From positions 16,680 through 80,679 of the forward strand of contig JAABSP010000013.1 in assembly GCA_011390345.1 (NCBI GenBank): a stretch of DNA of 64,000 nt, in the 5' to 3' direction. The translations under genes were made by a program, and so were the position numbers. Of this stretch, positions 37,013 to 44,839 are shown piece by piece. Position 1 is the stretch's first letter, and each line of letters opens with the position of its first letter. This DNA comes from Desulfobacteraceae bacterium (GTDB taxonomy: Bacteria; Desulfobacterota; Desulfobacteria; Desulfobacterales; JAABSP01). The notes under the pieces were generated by a model. The model had not been told where the DNA came from and did no database searches. It worked only from the letters and a program-made list of their open reading frames with translations.

Positions 37013-37291
37013 CTATACCCATCCGATGGCCGACACAAAGACCTTCACCCCATCGATGATCCTCTGTCCGGAAAGCTCATTCAGGACATCTTCATCTTCG
37101 ACCGGAACAAAAAGCGCAATCGTCACCTGATTCAGGGATAGACGCTTTGCATAGTGGGCAGCCTGCTGCTGTGCCAGTTCGGTTTTGGCCAGGGTTTTAA
37201 AACTCTTCACTTCGATAATGGCGTATTTCGTGCCGCAATTCAGGTGCAGATCCACAACCGGTTGCTGTAGCCTTAAAGCTCCTGGTATATC
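37013..37291 (-). pseudogene. C-terminal fragment of a PD-(D/E)XK nuclease-domain protein
   Basis: An open frame of 92 codons without its own start. It reads QPVVDLHLNCGTKYAIIEVKSF, giving the Asp and Glu-x-Lys of a PD-(D/E)XK fold, then QQQAAHYAKRLSL and DGVKVFVSAIGWV-stop. This looks like the C-terminal nuclease domain of an AAA-ATPase/nuclease protein. The N-terminal ATPase is missing: a TAG at 37292-37294 closes the frame, 17 bases before the Rpn repeat begins. The first possible start is GTG 37255. Confidence 0.65.
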
Positions 37292-37312
37292 CTATTGCCG
37301 GCAAAAAAATTT

Positions 37313-38287
37313 TCAGGAAATATTGCCTGACTTGCGTTGCCGAATCCATTCCTTGATTTCAGAATAGGACTCGCAATCGATCATCAAATCAAAAAGCTCA
37401 AGCAGGTCTTCCGAACAGAGCCCCTCCAAAATACTCAATTCATTAAGAGGGCGCCGATACTTTTTCATCAGCATACGGCTCAGAAGTTTGAAACGCTCCT
37501 CCTGAAGCCCTTCCACTAGTCCTTCGACTCGTCCTTCCACCCGTCCTTCCACCCGCCCTTCCATTCGCCCTTCTTCCTTCAATATCTGCTTAATCATCAC
37601 CGTCTCCTTTCGATTATCCATTTCCCGAAGAATCTGATCCCGTTCCGCCGCATCTATTTCGGCATAGATGTCGATGAAATCGGTATATTTTACAAACAAT
37701 GTCCGTGACGCCAGTTGATACAGCCCGATGTACGCCTGCCGGATCACCTCCCACCGCTCCTCCGGCTCATACCGCATCTTGGGCAGCAGGATCTTCACCA
37801 CCGGATTCGGGCTGTCGAAGTAGTCCCTTGCCCACAGATCGTAGAGCTTCAGAAACACATACTCGAAATGGAGCAGCACCCGATCGTTCAACTGGGCATC
37901 CAGATATCGGGCCACATCCTTTCTCCACTGTCGCCGGTCCGAAAAGATCATCGTCGGCACCACCAGGGCATCGGGATATGCCTCCATCTTGTCTGTGGTG
38001 TAGCGGAGGAGTTTGTAGATCGAGAATTCCGATTTGTCCTCCTGAAACTCCACCAGCCAGAGAAGGAGTTTCCGGTTGTTCCGGAAGGTGTACAATATGG
38101 GGATGTCCAGCGCAAGATGCCCGTCGGCAAGCTTATCTTTTCGGGTCTCCTGCCGGGAGAAATCATATTTGATCACCGGTCCGAAGCTTTGGATCGTCTC
38201 CGGCAGTATCCATTCCAGGGTCTCCAGCGGGAAGTCCAGGAAGAGGTTTTTGAAGTTCTGGTCATGGGGAATATTTGTATTTGTCAC
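37313..38287 (-). CDS. Rpn family nuclease, copy 1, with five four-residue repeats
   Basis: A 324-residue Rpn (recombination-promoting nuclease/putative transposase) protein with a PD-(D/E)XK core: HDQNFKNLFLD at the N-terminus, LALDIPILYT (Asp) and LVEFQEDKSEF (Glu-x-Gln). The C-terminal part after residue 230 is the variable RpnS-like domain. It contains five tetrads (RMEG, RVEG, RVEG, RVEG, LVEG) absent from copy 2. Inside the gene AAAGGAG (37604-37610) sits 6 bases before an in-frame ATG (37597), so a separate 94-residue C-terminal product starting MIKQILKEEG is likely. In E. coli such internal products neutralise the toxic full-length nuclease and the pair acts against phage. Activity here is inferred. 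Confidence 0.88.
   Translation of the reverse strand: MTNTNIPHDQNFKNLFLDFPLETLEWILPETIQSFGPVIKYDFSRQETRKDKLADGHLALDIPILYTFRNNRKLLLWLVEFQEDKSEFSIYKLLRYTTDKMEAYPDALVVPTMIFSDRRQWRKDVARYLDAQLNDRVLLHFEYVFLKLYDLWARDYFDSPNPVVKILLPKMRYEPEERWEVIRQAYIGLYQLASRTLFVKYTDFIDIYAEIDAAERDQILREMDNRKETVMIKQILKEEGRMEGRVEGRVEGRVEGLVEGLQEERFKLLSRMLMKKYRRPLNELSILEGLCSEDLLELFDLMIDCESYSEIKEWIRQRKSGNIS
37510..37569 (-). repeat. 12-bp tandem repeat array inside Rpn copy 1
   Basis: Five 12-base units of the form CTTCCACCCGTC (plus strand) encode four-residue tetrads x-V/M-E-G. The corresponding position in Rpn copy 2 has none (GFQEERFK). Repeat-number change in steps of 12 keeps the frame. Confidence 0.92.
37597..37610 (-). 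promoter_or_regulatory. Internal ribosome site and start inside Rpn copy 1
   Basis: Minus strand AAAGGAG, six bases, then ATG at 37597 in the Rpn frame (preceded by an in-frame GTG). It would start a 94-residue RpnS-type product that includes the tetrad repeats. The same arrangement is kept in copy 2. Confidence 0.65.
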
Positions 38288-38357
38288 TACAGAATCGCTT
38301 TCTCTGTCGGTTCAAGATCATTCGGCTGCCCTGCCTACTCATACCGCAAGAGTTCTT

Positions 38358-39272
38358 TCAGGAAAGATTGCCGGACTTGCGTTGCCGAATCCATTCCTTG
38401 ATTTCAGAATAGGACTCGCAATCGATCATCAAATCAAAAAGCTCGAGCAGGTCTTCCGAACAGAGCCCCTCCAATATACTCAATTCATTTATAGAGCGCT
38501 GATATTTTTTCATCAGCATACGGCTCAGAAGTTTGAAACGCTCCTCCTGAAATCCTTCTTCCTTCAATATCTGTTTGATCATCACCGTCTCCTTTCGATT
38601 ATCCATTTCCCGAAGAATCTGATCCCGTTCCGCCGCATCTATTTCGGCATAGATGTCGATGAAATCGGTATATTTTACAAACAATGTCCGTGACGCCAGT
38701 TGATACAGCCCGATGTACGCCTGCCGGATCACCTCCCACCGCTCCTCCGGCTCATACCGCATCTTGGGCAGCAGGATCTTCACCACCGGATTCGGGCTGT
38801 CGAAGTAGTCCCTTGCCCACAGATCGTAGAGCTTCAGAAACACATACTCGAAATGGAGCAGCACCCGATCGTTCAACTGGGCATCCAGATATCGGGCCAC
38901 ATCCTTTCTCCACTGTCGCCGGTCCGAAAAGATCATCGTCGGCACCACCAGGGCATCGGGATATGCCTCCATCTTGTCTGTGGTGTAGCGGAGGAGTTTG
39001 TAGATCGAGAATTCCGATTTGTCCTCCTGAAACTCCACCAGCCAGAGAAGGAGTTTCCGGTTGTTCCGGAAGGTGTACAATATGGGGATGTCCAGCGCAA
39101 GATGCCCGTCGGCAAGCTTATCTTTTCGGGTCTCCTGCCGGGAGAAATCATATTTGATCACCGGTCCGAAGCTTTGGATCGTCTCCGGCAGTATCCATTC
39201 TAGGGTTTCCAGCGGGAAATCGAGGAAGAGGTTTTTGAAGTTCTGATCATGGGGGATATTTGTATTTGTCAC
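38358..39272 (-). CDS. Rpn family nuclease, copy 2, without tetrad repeats
   Basis: A 304-residue protein whose first about 240 residues are identical to copy 1, including the putative catalytic Asp and Glu-x-Gln. It then goes from KEEG directly to FQEERFKLLSRMLMKKYQRS, where copy 1 has five inserted tetrads and KYRRP. AAAGGAG (38589-38595) and ATG 38582 inside the frame predict a 74-residue C-terminal product. The substitutions between copies cluster in this C-terminal region, as expected if nuclease and antitoxin specificities diverge. It is upstream of copy 1 in the direction of transcription. Confidence 0.88.
   Translation of the reverse strand: MTNTNIPHDQNFKNLFLDFPLETLEWILPETIQSFGPVIKYDFSRQETRKDKLADGHLALDIPILYTFRNNRKLLLWLVEFQEDKSEFSIYKLLRYTTDKMEAYPDALVVPTMIFSDRRQWRKDVARYLDAQLNDRVLLHFEYVFLKLYDLWARDYFDSPNPVVKILLPKMRYEPEERWEVIRQAYIGLYQLASRTLFVKYTDFIDIYAEIDAAERDQILREMDNRKETVMIKQILKEEGFQEERFKLLSRMLMKKYQRSINELSILEGLCSEDLLELFDLMIDCESYSEIKEWIRQRKSGNLS
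38582..38595 (-). promoter_or_regulatory. Internal ribosome site and start inside Rpn copy 2
   Basis: AAAGGAG, six bases, ATG at 38582 in frame. Same spacing as in copy 1. Confidence 0.65.
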
Positions 39273-39474
39273 TACAGAATCGCTTTCTCTATGGGTCGAA
39301 AATGGTAAGCCGCCTTGCCCGCTGTTGCAGGATACTCCAGAATTAAAAAAATTTCAATTCCAGGATTCTCTCGACCCCGAGATTGACTCAGGATCGAAAA
39401 TATCTACTAAAATATCTACCAAAAGATCTATCGGATGGCTTTGGGAAAGGGGATGGCAGATGAAGAAGAATTGA

Positions 39475-39549
39475 TCGAGAAGAATTGATCAAAAGGATCG
39501 AAGATGTAAAAGAGGAAGCTGGAAAAATCCGATCAATTGAAGGGTGAGA
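39475..39549 (+). repeat. Direct repeat R1, copy b
   Basis: Second copy of 36345-36416. A 14-base tandem duplication containing AGAAGAATTGATC just before it shifts the frame of the small helical peptide. It abuts the aldolase stop. The stretch 39291-39474 between the Rpn unit and this repeat holds no gene. Confidence 0.85.
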
Positions 39550-40179
39550 TTAGGCGGCCAATGCCTTTGCCATGGCCTGTACCATCCTGGTTCCGGCCTC
39601 TGCTAGGCTCTTTCCGAAGGTCAGTACCCCGTCTTCATGTCCCGCCATGATCAGGATACGGCCGGTCCGGGCCCCTGGATAGACCGCGGCAGCGGCGGCC
39701 GCCATCTCCGGGGTTCCGCATGCCGCGTCCGCGGGGGTGGCCGGCAGGCCCCGGGCCATTCCCCAACCCCAGATCTCCGGAGAGTGGGCGTGGATCACTG
39801 CCTTGATCTCCGGATCGATCCGGTAGATGGCAGCATGGGTGAGGGCTTCGGATGAGGGGTTAAGGGGGCCCGTTGCCATGATCCGGTTCTGGTCCAGATC
39901 GTAATCCTCCACCGCAGCATACCCTTCCGGGTTCAGATGGGCGATCTCTCCGGTCTGGGAGCCGCTGATGATAAAACAGTCCGGGGATTCAGCAGAAGGC
40001 TGCAGGATGCTGATGTTGCCGTACCCATAGCCGTCGTACCGGTTCGGGTCATGCCCGATGAGCCCCATGAGCCAGAGAATTCGCCGCCATGCCATGATCT
40101 CCCGGAGGGCATCCACTGGCATCGGCTCTCCCGGCGTGAAGCGAAGATCGAATTGAATGACACCTTCAACATTATCCAT
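39550..40179 (-). CDS. Class II aldolase/adducin family protein
   Basis: A 209-residue protein with the class II aldolase fold. Visible are YGNISIL, FIISGSQTGEIAHL, SSEALTHAAIYR, the zinc-binding HAH of AVIHAHSPEIWG, and a later His in MAGHEDGVLTFGKSLAEAG. These proteins cleave or epimerise sugar phosphates such as fuculose-1-phosphate or ribulose-5-phosphate; the substrate is unknown. It starts 5 bases after the LysM gene stop and is the last gene of the long minus-strand operon. Confidence 0.85.
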   Translation of the reverse strand: MDNVEGVIQFDLRFTPGEPMPVDALREIMAWRRILWLMGLIGHDPNRYDGYGYGNISILQPSAESPDCFIISGSQTGEIAHLNPEGYAAVEDYDLDQNRIMATGPLNPSSEALTHAAIYRIDPEIKAVIHAHSPEIWGWGMARGLPATPADAACGTPEMAAAAAAVYPGARTGRILIMAGHEDGVLTFGKSLAEAGTRMVQAMAKALAA

Positions 40180-40184
40180 ATTCT

Positions 40185-40865
40185 CTATTCCCCTCTCTCG
40201 GCTGCCTCCACATAGGGTTTTGCCGCTTCGATGATCTCAGGGCTGAAGATCAGCACACTGCCGGGCTGGATCCGCCGGTAGTCGATGTTCATCTCCCTTG
40301 CGGCCTGTCGCCAGATCTCCGGCTTTCCGGTTCCCGTAACCTTTTTGCTGATCTGGGAGAAGGTATCACCGGACTGCACCCGATAGGCGATTCGGCCGTC
40401 CCCCAGCGGCAGACTCTCCCCCCGATCCATGATGTTTTCAAGCTCTTCTGACGTAACTCCGGAAAGATCGGGCTGGGCTTCCGCGGTCAATTCATCATTG
40501 AGGGAGAGGATCTCCTCACCCGCAGGCGCGGGGGAGGAGGTTTCAGATTCTTCTCCGGATTCAGAAGAGCTTCCCTCGGCAATGGCCTCGGCCGATGCCG
40601 GCTCCTTTTCCGATATCGATTCCGGTTCCGCTTCCCCTTCAATGGATGAGGGGCCGGTTGTCAAGGGTTCGGTCTCGGATGGGTTCGATTCCGTGCCTTC
40701 TGCCGGAATGCCGGTTCCCGAATATCGGCTCTCCACAATCTGAACCGTTGTGGGGAAAAAATAGGTGGATGCGGCCGTCATCACCACAACCAGGATGATG
40801 CCGGCCGATAAAAAGGCCAATATGGCAAAGAAGAGATCTTTGAAAATTGAAAATCGGCTCCTCAC
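40185..40865 (-). CDS. Membrane-anchored LysM-domain protein
   Basis: A 226-residue protein: one N-terminal membrane helix (about residues 9-33), an extended Ser/Glu/Pro-rich region (about 45-130), and a C-terminal LysM domain (IAYRVQSGDTFSQISKKVTG...IQPGSVLIF). LysM binds peptidoglycan or chitin glycan, so the protein probably reaches from the inner membrane to the cell wall. Its 5' half is duplicated at 36.4-36.9 kb. It lies between the Fe-S and aldolase genes with small gaps, in the same orientation. Confidence 0.85.
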   Translation of the reverse strand: MRSRFSIFKDLFFAILAFLSAGIILVVVMTAASTYFFPTTVQIVESRYSGTGIPAEGTESNPSETEPLTTGPSSIEGEAEPESISEKEPASAEAIAEGSSSESGEESETSSPAPAGEEILSLNDELTAEAQPDLSGVTSEELENIMDRGESLPLGDGRIAYRVQSGDTFSQISKKVTGTGKPEIWRQAAREMNIDYRRIQPGSVLIFSPEIIEAAKPYVEAAERGE

Positions 40866-40967
40866 AGGCTTTTCCTTTCCGAACCCTTATGGTGCAGTTG
40901 CTGCTGCATTCCAATCCGTTAAAACAGCCCTCTTTCCTGGGCCATGCTGATATACGTCTGAACGGTA
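40406..40967 (-). repeat. Direct repeat R2, copy b (original context)
   Basis: Partner of 36418-36985; covers the 5' two thirds of the LysM gene and the last about 17 codons of the Fe-S gene. Confidence 0.9.
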
Positions 40968-41971
40968 TTGGGGGGCGGAATGGTCTTCTCCTCTTTTTCC
41001 ATGACCCGGATCGCGTCGAACTCGCAGCCGGTGACACAGAGGCCGCAGCCGATGCATCGATGGGAGAGCACCTGCGCAGTATCGCTCATCTCGATGGCCC
41101 CCATCTGGCAGAGTTCCTCACATGCACTGCATCCGGTGCAGGTCTCTTCATCCACCACCGCGATATAGTTGGATGCGATCGCGTGGGCCGGGGCCTCCAG
41201 TGTGTTGAGGTTCTTCAAAATCTGACAGCAGTCCCCGCAGCACATGCAGATGTTCATGGGCTTCTGGGAATTGCCCGGTTGGAGCACCAGACCCGCTTCG
41301 ATTCCCTGCTCCAAAATTTTCAATGCCTCATCCGAATCGATGGACCTGCCCAAACCATTCTCCTCGTAGAAATATGCGCCGCCGCCAAAGACCAGGCAGG
41401 TCTCCATAAGCTTTCCGCACCCCTTGCCCACCATGGAGTGCTCCTTGCGGCAGATGCATGGGGCCACCACGATCTTGGACTGCTTTTTGATAATCTCTTC
41501 GGCCGCATCATAGGGCATCACATGCATGGGGGCATCGATGCTCTGAGAGACCGGAATAACCCGGAGCTGCTTGGTCTTCTGCTCTTCCCAGGTCTTCTTC
41601 ATGAGATGGGGGACATATTCGTTGAAGTCTCTGATCAGCTCCTCATCCAGGTCGTTGACATGATACTCCCAGATGCCGATGACGAACTGTGCGGCCATGA
41701 AAAGGGTGTTTCCGTTCTTCTGCATCCGGAAGATCAGCCCCTTTTTCGACATCTCTGAAAGCATCTGCGCGATCTGATCCGGATCTTTCTCCAGCCGCTG
41801 TGCGATGGCCGGGGCCGGTTCGGGAAACATGGTAAGACCCAGGGCAACTTCGGCCTCTTGGGCCGTGAACATCCGCTTCAATATTCTCAGCTCCACCCCT
41901 GATTCGGTGGCGGGAAAGCCCGCAGGCAGGTTGTCCAGGTGTTTTGCGAGCTGCTGATACACATCTTTCAT
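40919..41971 (-). CDS. Ferredoxin-type Fe-S protein with N-terminal helical/wHTH-like part
   Basis: A 350-residue protein. Residues of about 40-90 look like a winged-helix (EPAPAIAQRLEKDPDQIAQMLSEMSKKGLIF). A middle Cys set follows (APCICRKEH, GCGKLMETC, ICMCCGDCC), and the C-terminus has two classical 4Fe-4S motifs (CTGCSACEELCQMGA and CIGCGLCVTGCEFDA). Such proteins are frequent in anaerobes and probably pass electrons to an unknown partner. The start is 1 base from the upstream lipase-fusion stop, so it belongs to the same transcript. Confidence 0.85.
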   Translation of the reverse strand: MKDVYQQLAKHLDNLPAGFPATESGVELRILKRMFTAQEAEVALGLTMFPEPAPAIAQRLEKDPDQIAQMLSEMSKKGLIFRMQKNGNTLFMAAQFVIGIWEYHVNDLDEELIRDFNEYVPHLMKKTWEEQKTKQLRVIPVSQSIDAPMHVMPYDAAEEIIKKQSKIVVAPCICRKEHSMVGKGCGKLMETCLVFGGGAYFYEENGLGRSIDSDEALKILEQGIEAGLVLQPGNSQKPMNICMCCGDCCQILKNLNTLEAPAHAIASNYIAVVDEETCTGCSACEELCQMGAIEMSDTAQVLSHRCIGCGLCVTGCEFDAIRVMEKEEKTIPPPNTVQTYISMAQERGLF

Positions 41972-41972
41972 T

Positions 41973-44144
41973 CTACATTTCTCCTTTCAACTCTTCGATA
42001 AAACCGGCAACGGTTCTGTGAACCCTTTCGGAACCATCGCCCAATATAATGCAATGGCGATTGAAGTCAAACAGCACCAGCCGTTTCTCGGGTGCTCTGA
42101 TCCGTTCGAAGATCTTTTTCGATCCCTTGGGATTTGCAATGGTATCATTTCGGGAATGAATGATCATGACCGGAACCCGGATCTTTTCCAGCCGGGGCTC
42201 CAGATCCTCCATAAAGTCTTCCACCGCCCGCATTCCCGAAACCGGATTTCGGGAGTAGCTGATCTCGGGATTTTCAGGCGCATGATCCAGAAACTCCTCT
42301 TTGGTGTTCTCCTTCTGAAAGATCTCCTTGATCCACCCCCAGAACTCGGACGGCTGGCTGTATCGATCCGATATGTCCTGCAGCCGCAGGGGTGGAGAGA
42401 TGGCAAATACTCCGGCGATATCATGAATCCGGGAGGCCAGATTGAGGCTGATCATCCCGCCGGTGGAAAAACCGCCTATGATCACCCGGTCGCAGAGGTT
42501 TTGGATCGCGGCATATCCCTCTTCAACCGCTCTGATCCAGTCTTCGTAGCTTCTGGTGGCCAAATCCTTGGGCGAGGTTCCGTGTCCTGGCAGCCGGGCC
42601 CCATAGACCGTCAGCCCCTTTCTGGAAAGGTGGATGGCAAGGCTTGCCACCTCCAGGGGCGCGGCCATATATCCGTGGATCAGCAGCACGCCCGTCTTTT
42701 TGAAGCGGCTTCCCGGTATCAGAAAGGGGCGGCCTGTATCGGGATCATCCTGGGAGGCACTGTCTCCCCGGCTCTTCCGGAAGTCTGCTTCAAACTGAGC
42801 CACGGCCTTTCGGAAGAAGTGGTTGGCCAGTTTCCGGCGCATCCAGAAGGTGGGGGTCCGGGCCATCTTCTTTGTCAGCCGCTGCAGCCCCGGAAGCGGT
42901 TCGATCTCGTTTGCGATGACCGAGATGGGGTTGTCGATCCTCACCTGATGCAGATCCAGCGGCGAGGTGAAGCGGGTCCTGTCCTTGATCAGTCGGTTTT
43001 TTTGGGGGATTACGATCTTTTTTTCCAGGGCCAGTTCGATGAATTCGGAAAATTTTCGGAAGCGGTCGTCCGTCAGCAGATGGAGCTGATCATCTCTGAG
43101 GCTGTTGTGGAGAAAGATGTCGAGATCTTCCAGTTCCTGAGCCGCCACCATATAGACCCGACGGCGCAGGTCATAGGGGTCGAAGCTCCATTTCGGCATG
43201 AACTTGAGCACCGATGCAAATAGATGGTCATGGTTGACCGTGGTCATCCTGTAGATCTCCCGCATATACTGCTCCATGATCTCCACTGTGACCTTGCGCA
43301 GGGTCCGTTTGGAGGGGATGGGATCATCAAAACCGAAGGCGCGGGAGGAGTGGATATCCTGTTCGATGCTGGCCTTTTTCAGATGCTTGCGCACATGAAT
43401 CGGCGGGCCGAAGCGGATATCCACATCCGCGCCCGTGAAGAGAAGGGTTCCCTCTACAAGCATCTCCTCCAGCGCGCGGCCCTTGAGATCCTCCATCAGC
43501 AGGGCAGCGATATCTGTCAGCAGGTTCTCCTTGCCCCGGATGGGATAGTAGGTGATATTGACCGGCACGATGGCAGTATTTCCGGTGATGACAGAATCGA
43601 GGGATTCGATCCCAAAGCCCTTCATCAGCCGTTCTGCCTCCTGGGGCATGGTCTTTGCCACTGCGGTAAGGCGCTTCCTGTAGAACTCGGTTCTCAGGCC
43701 GATGGTGGCCGCGCCCGTATGGGGAGGCCGTTTGACGCCGGCATAGGAGAGCATGAGGCGGCCCTTCTCCACGATCTTCTTGTTCTTGACCATCAGCCCT
43801 TCAGGAAAGATGATCCAGGCCGCCTCCCCTGTCAGCAGGGATTTGACGATCATAAGATCCCGGTCCGGGTCCCGGGTGGAGACCACCCCCACCTTGTCGA
43901 GAATATTGCCCATAGCCCCCTTGAACAGGGAGTAGTCTCCCAGAGACCAGACCGGGGTGCGGGTCAACTGGTGGAGATGGTAGGGGAGCAGCAGGGTCTC
44001 CACCCTTGTGAAGTGGTTGATCACAAAGATGATGGAGCCCTGTTCGGGGATGTTCTTCTCGTCGTGGAGCCGAACCCGGGCCTTGAGCAGCATGGAAAGG
44101 GTCTTGATGGCCAGACCCGTTGTTCCGTAGGCAAACCGGTTCAC
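41973..44144 (-). CDS. Acyltransferase (PlsC-like) fused to a lysophospholipase-like hydrolase
   Basis: A 723-residue fusion. The N-terminal part is a PlsC-type acyltransferase: INHFTRVE with His44 and Glu49 (HX4E in place of the usual HX4D) and IFPEG near residue 112. A helical linker of about 200 residues follows. From about residue 490 comes an alpha/beta-hydrolase: GVLLIHGYMAAPLE, nucleophile GGFSTGG with Ser near 560, Asp in IIHSRNDTIAN and His in FNRHCIILGD, as in monoacylglycerol lipases. One chain could thus remove and replace acyl groups. It is in an operon with a complete Mla-type phospholipid transporter, 6 bases after the auxiliary lipoprotein gene. Confidence 0.85.
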   Translation of the reverse strand: MNRFAYGTTGLAIKTLSMLLKARVRLHDEKNIPEQGSIIFVINHFTRVETLLLPYHLHQLTRTPVWSLGDYSLFKGAMGNILDKVGVVSTRDPDRDLMIVKSLLTGEAAWIIFPEGLMVKNKKIVEKGRLMLSYAGVKRPPHTGAATIGLRTEFYRKRLTAVAKTMPQEAERLMKGFGIESLDSVITGNTAIVPVNITYYPIRGKENLLTDIAALLMEDLKGRALEEMLVEGTLLFTGADVDIRFGPPIHVRKHLKKASIEQDIHSSRAFGFDDPIPSKRTLRKVTVEIMEQYMREIYRMTTVNHDHLFASVLKFMPKWSFDPYDLRRRVYMVAAQELEDLDIFLHNSLRDDQLHLLTDDRFRKFSEFIELALEKKIVIPQKNRLIKDRTRFTSPLDLHQVRIDNPISVIANEIEPLPGLQRLTKKMARTPTFWMRRKLANHFFRKAVAQFEADFRKSRGDSASQDDPDTGRPFLIPGSRFKKTGVLLIHGYMAAPLEVASLAIHLSRKGLTVYGARLPGHGTSPKDLATRSYEDWIRAVEEGYAAIQNLCDRVIIGGFSTGGMISLNLASRIHDIAGVFAISPPLRLQDISDRYSQPSEFWGWIKEIFQKENTKEEFLDHAPENPEISYSRNPVSGMRAVEDFMEDLEPRLEKIRVPVMIIHSRNDTIANPKGSKKIFERIRAPEKRLVLFDFNRHCIILGDGSERVHRTVAGFIEELKGEM

Positions 44145-44150
44145 GAAGAT

Positions 44151-44795
44151 TCAGCGCTCTTCTGCCGGGGGCTGTTGCAGAACATGGTAGATATCGGTTA
44201 TGATCGCGGCAGAGATCCGGTACATCGCGCTGCTCATGGCCTGAGCCAGCGCGACGGGCGTCTTCTCCTCGCAGATCTCCCGTGTCGAATACTTCTTCTG
44301 GAGCAGAATCCGCCGGGTGATGTCCGGCTCCGTTGCATCCAGCAGGGTGATGTTGAGGGCCACCACGCCGTACCAGATATCGGGTCCGTCCAGTTCGTAG
44401 AAGGCATCCACAAAGCCCTCGAGGATGTGGCCGGCCGTGGCGGTCCGTTCCCCGAGAAAGACCCCGGAGAAGAGTTCCGATGCGCGCAGATCCCGGGCCA
44501 GGTAATCTGCGATCATGTCGCCGGGGTTGGCCCACCATTTGTGATAGACATAGGCATCCCTTTCAAATGGCCCTTCCCGGTAGATCATCTTCTGGGAGTT
44601 GTAGAGGGGGGAGACCCGGAACCGGTCCACCCGGATCACTTGGGGCAGGGTCTGAAAGGCGACCACGGTTGGCGGGTCGTACTCCAGGGCGTAATAGGCG
44701 ATCTTCTCAGGCGGGTTCCGCAGCCAGGAGCAGCCGCCGGAAAAAAGGATGAGCAGCAGCAATACAAGCGCCGGTATTCGATAGATTGCACCCAT
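44151..44795 (-). CDS. ABC-type transport auxiliary lipoprotein (PqiC/MlaD partner type)
   Basis: A 214-residue lipoprotein; ATG 44795 follows AAAGGAGGA and directly starts a signal peptide with lipobox (LFSGGC). The open frame extends 13 codons upstream without need. The mature part (YYALEYDPP, VIRVDRFRVSPLYNSQKMIYR, WWANPGDMI) matches the auxiliary lipoproteins encoded with MCE transporters. It would sit at the periplasmic face of the outer membrane, helping lipids pass from MlaD. Confidence 0.85.
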   Translation of the reverse strand: MGAIYRIPALVLLLLILFSGGCSWLRNPPEKIAYYALEYDPPTVVAFQTLPQVIRVDRFRVSPLYNSQKMIYREGPFERDAYVYHKWWANPGDMIADYLARDLRASELFSGVFLGERTATAGHILEGFVDAFYELDGPDIWYGVVALNITLLDATEPDITRRILLQKKYSTREICEEKTPVALAQAMSSAMYRISAAIITDIYHVLQQPPAEER

Positions 44796-44839
44796 TGGCC
44801 TCGGTTCCTCCTTTCCCTTTTCCATCTGTTTCATTTCGG

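Larger units (their letters stand above)
37311..38305 (-). repeat. Tandem Rpn unit, copy 1 (995 bp)
   Basis: Matches 38356-39290 from TTTCAGGAAA to CGCTTTCTCT, differing by a few substitutions and one 60-base insertion (37510-37569). The copies are separated by 50 bases. There are no terminal inverted repeats, so this is a tandem gene duplication, not an IS pair. Confidence 0.9.
38356..39290 (-). repeat. Tandem Rpn unit, copy 2 (935 bp)
   Basis: Second copy of the unit at 37311-38305, lacking the 60-base tetrad array. The N-terminal 230 codons appear identical in translation. Confidence 0.9.

Noticed and set aside
37311..39290. IS element pair
   Set aside because: Although Rpn proteins are called putative transposases, there are no terminal inverted repeats or target-site duplications; the units are tandem gene copies.
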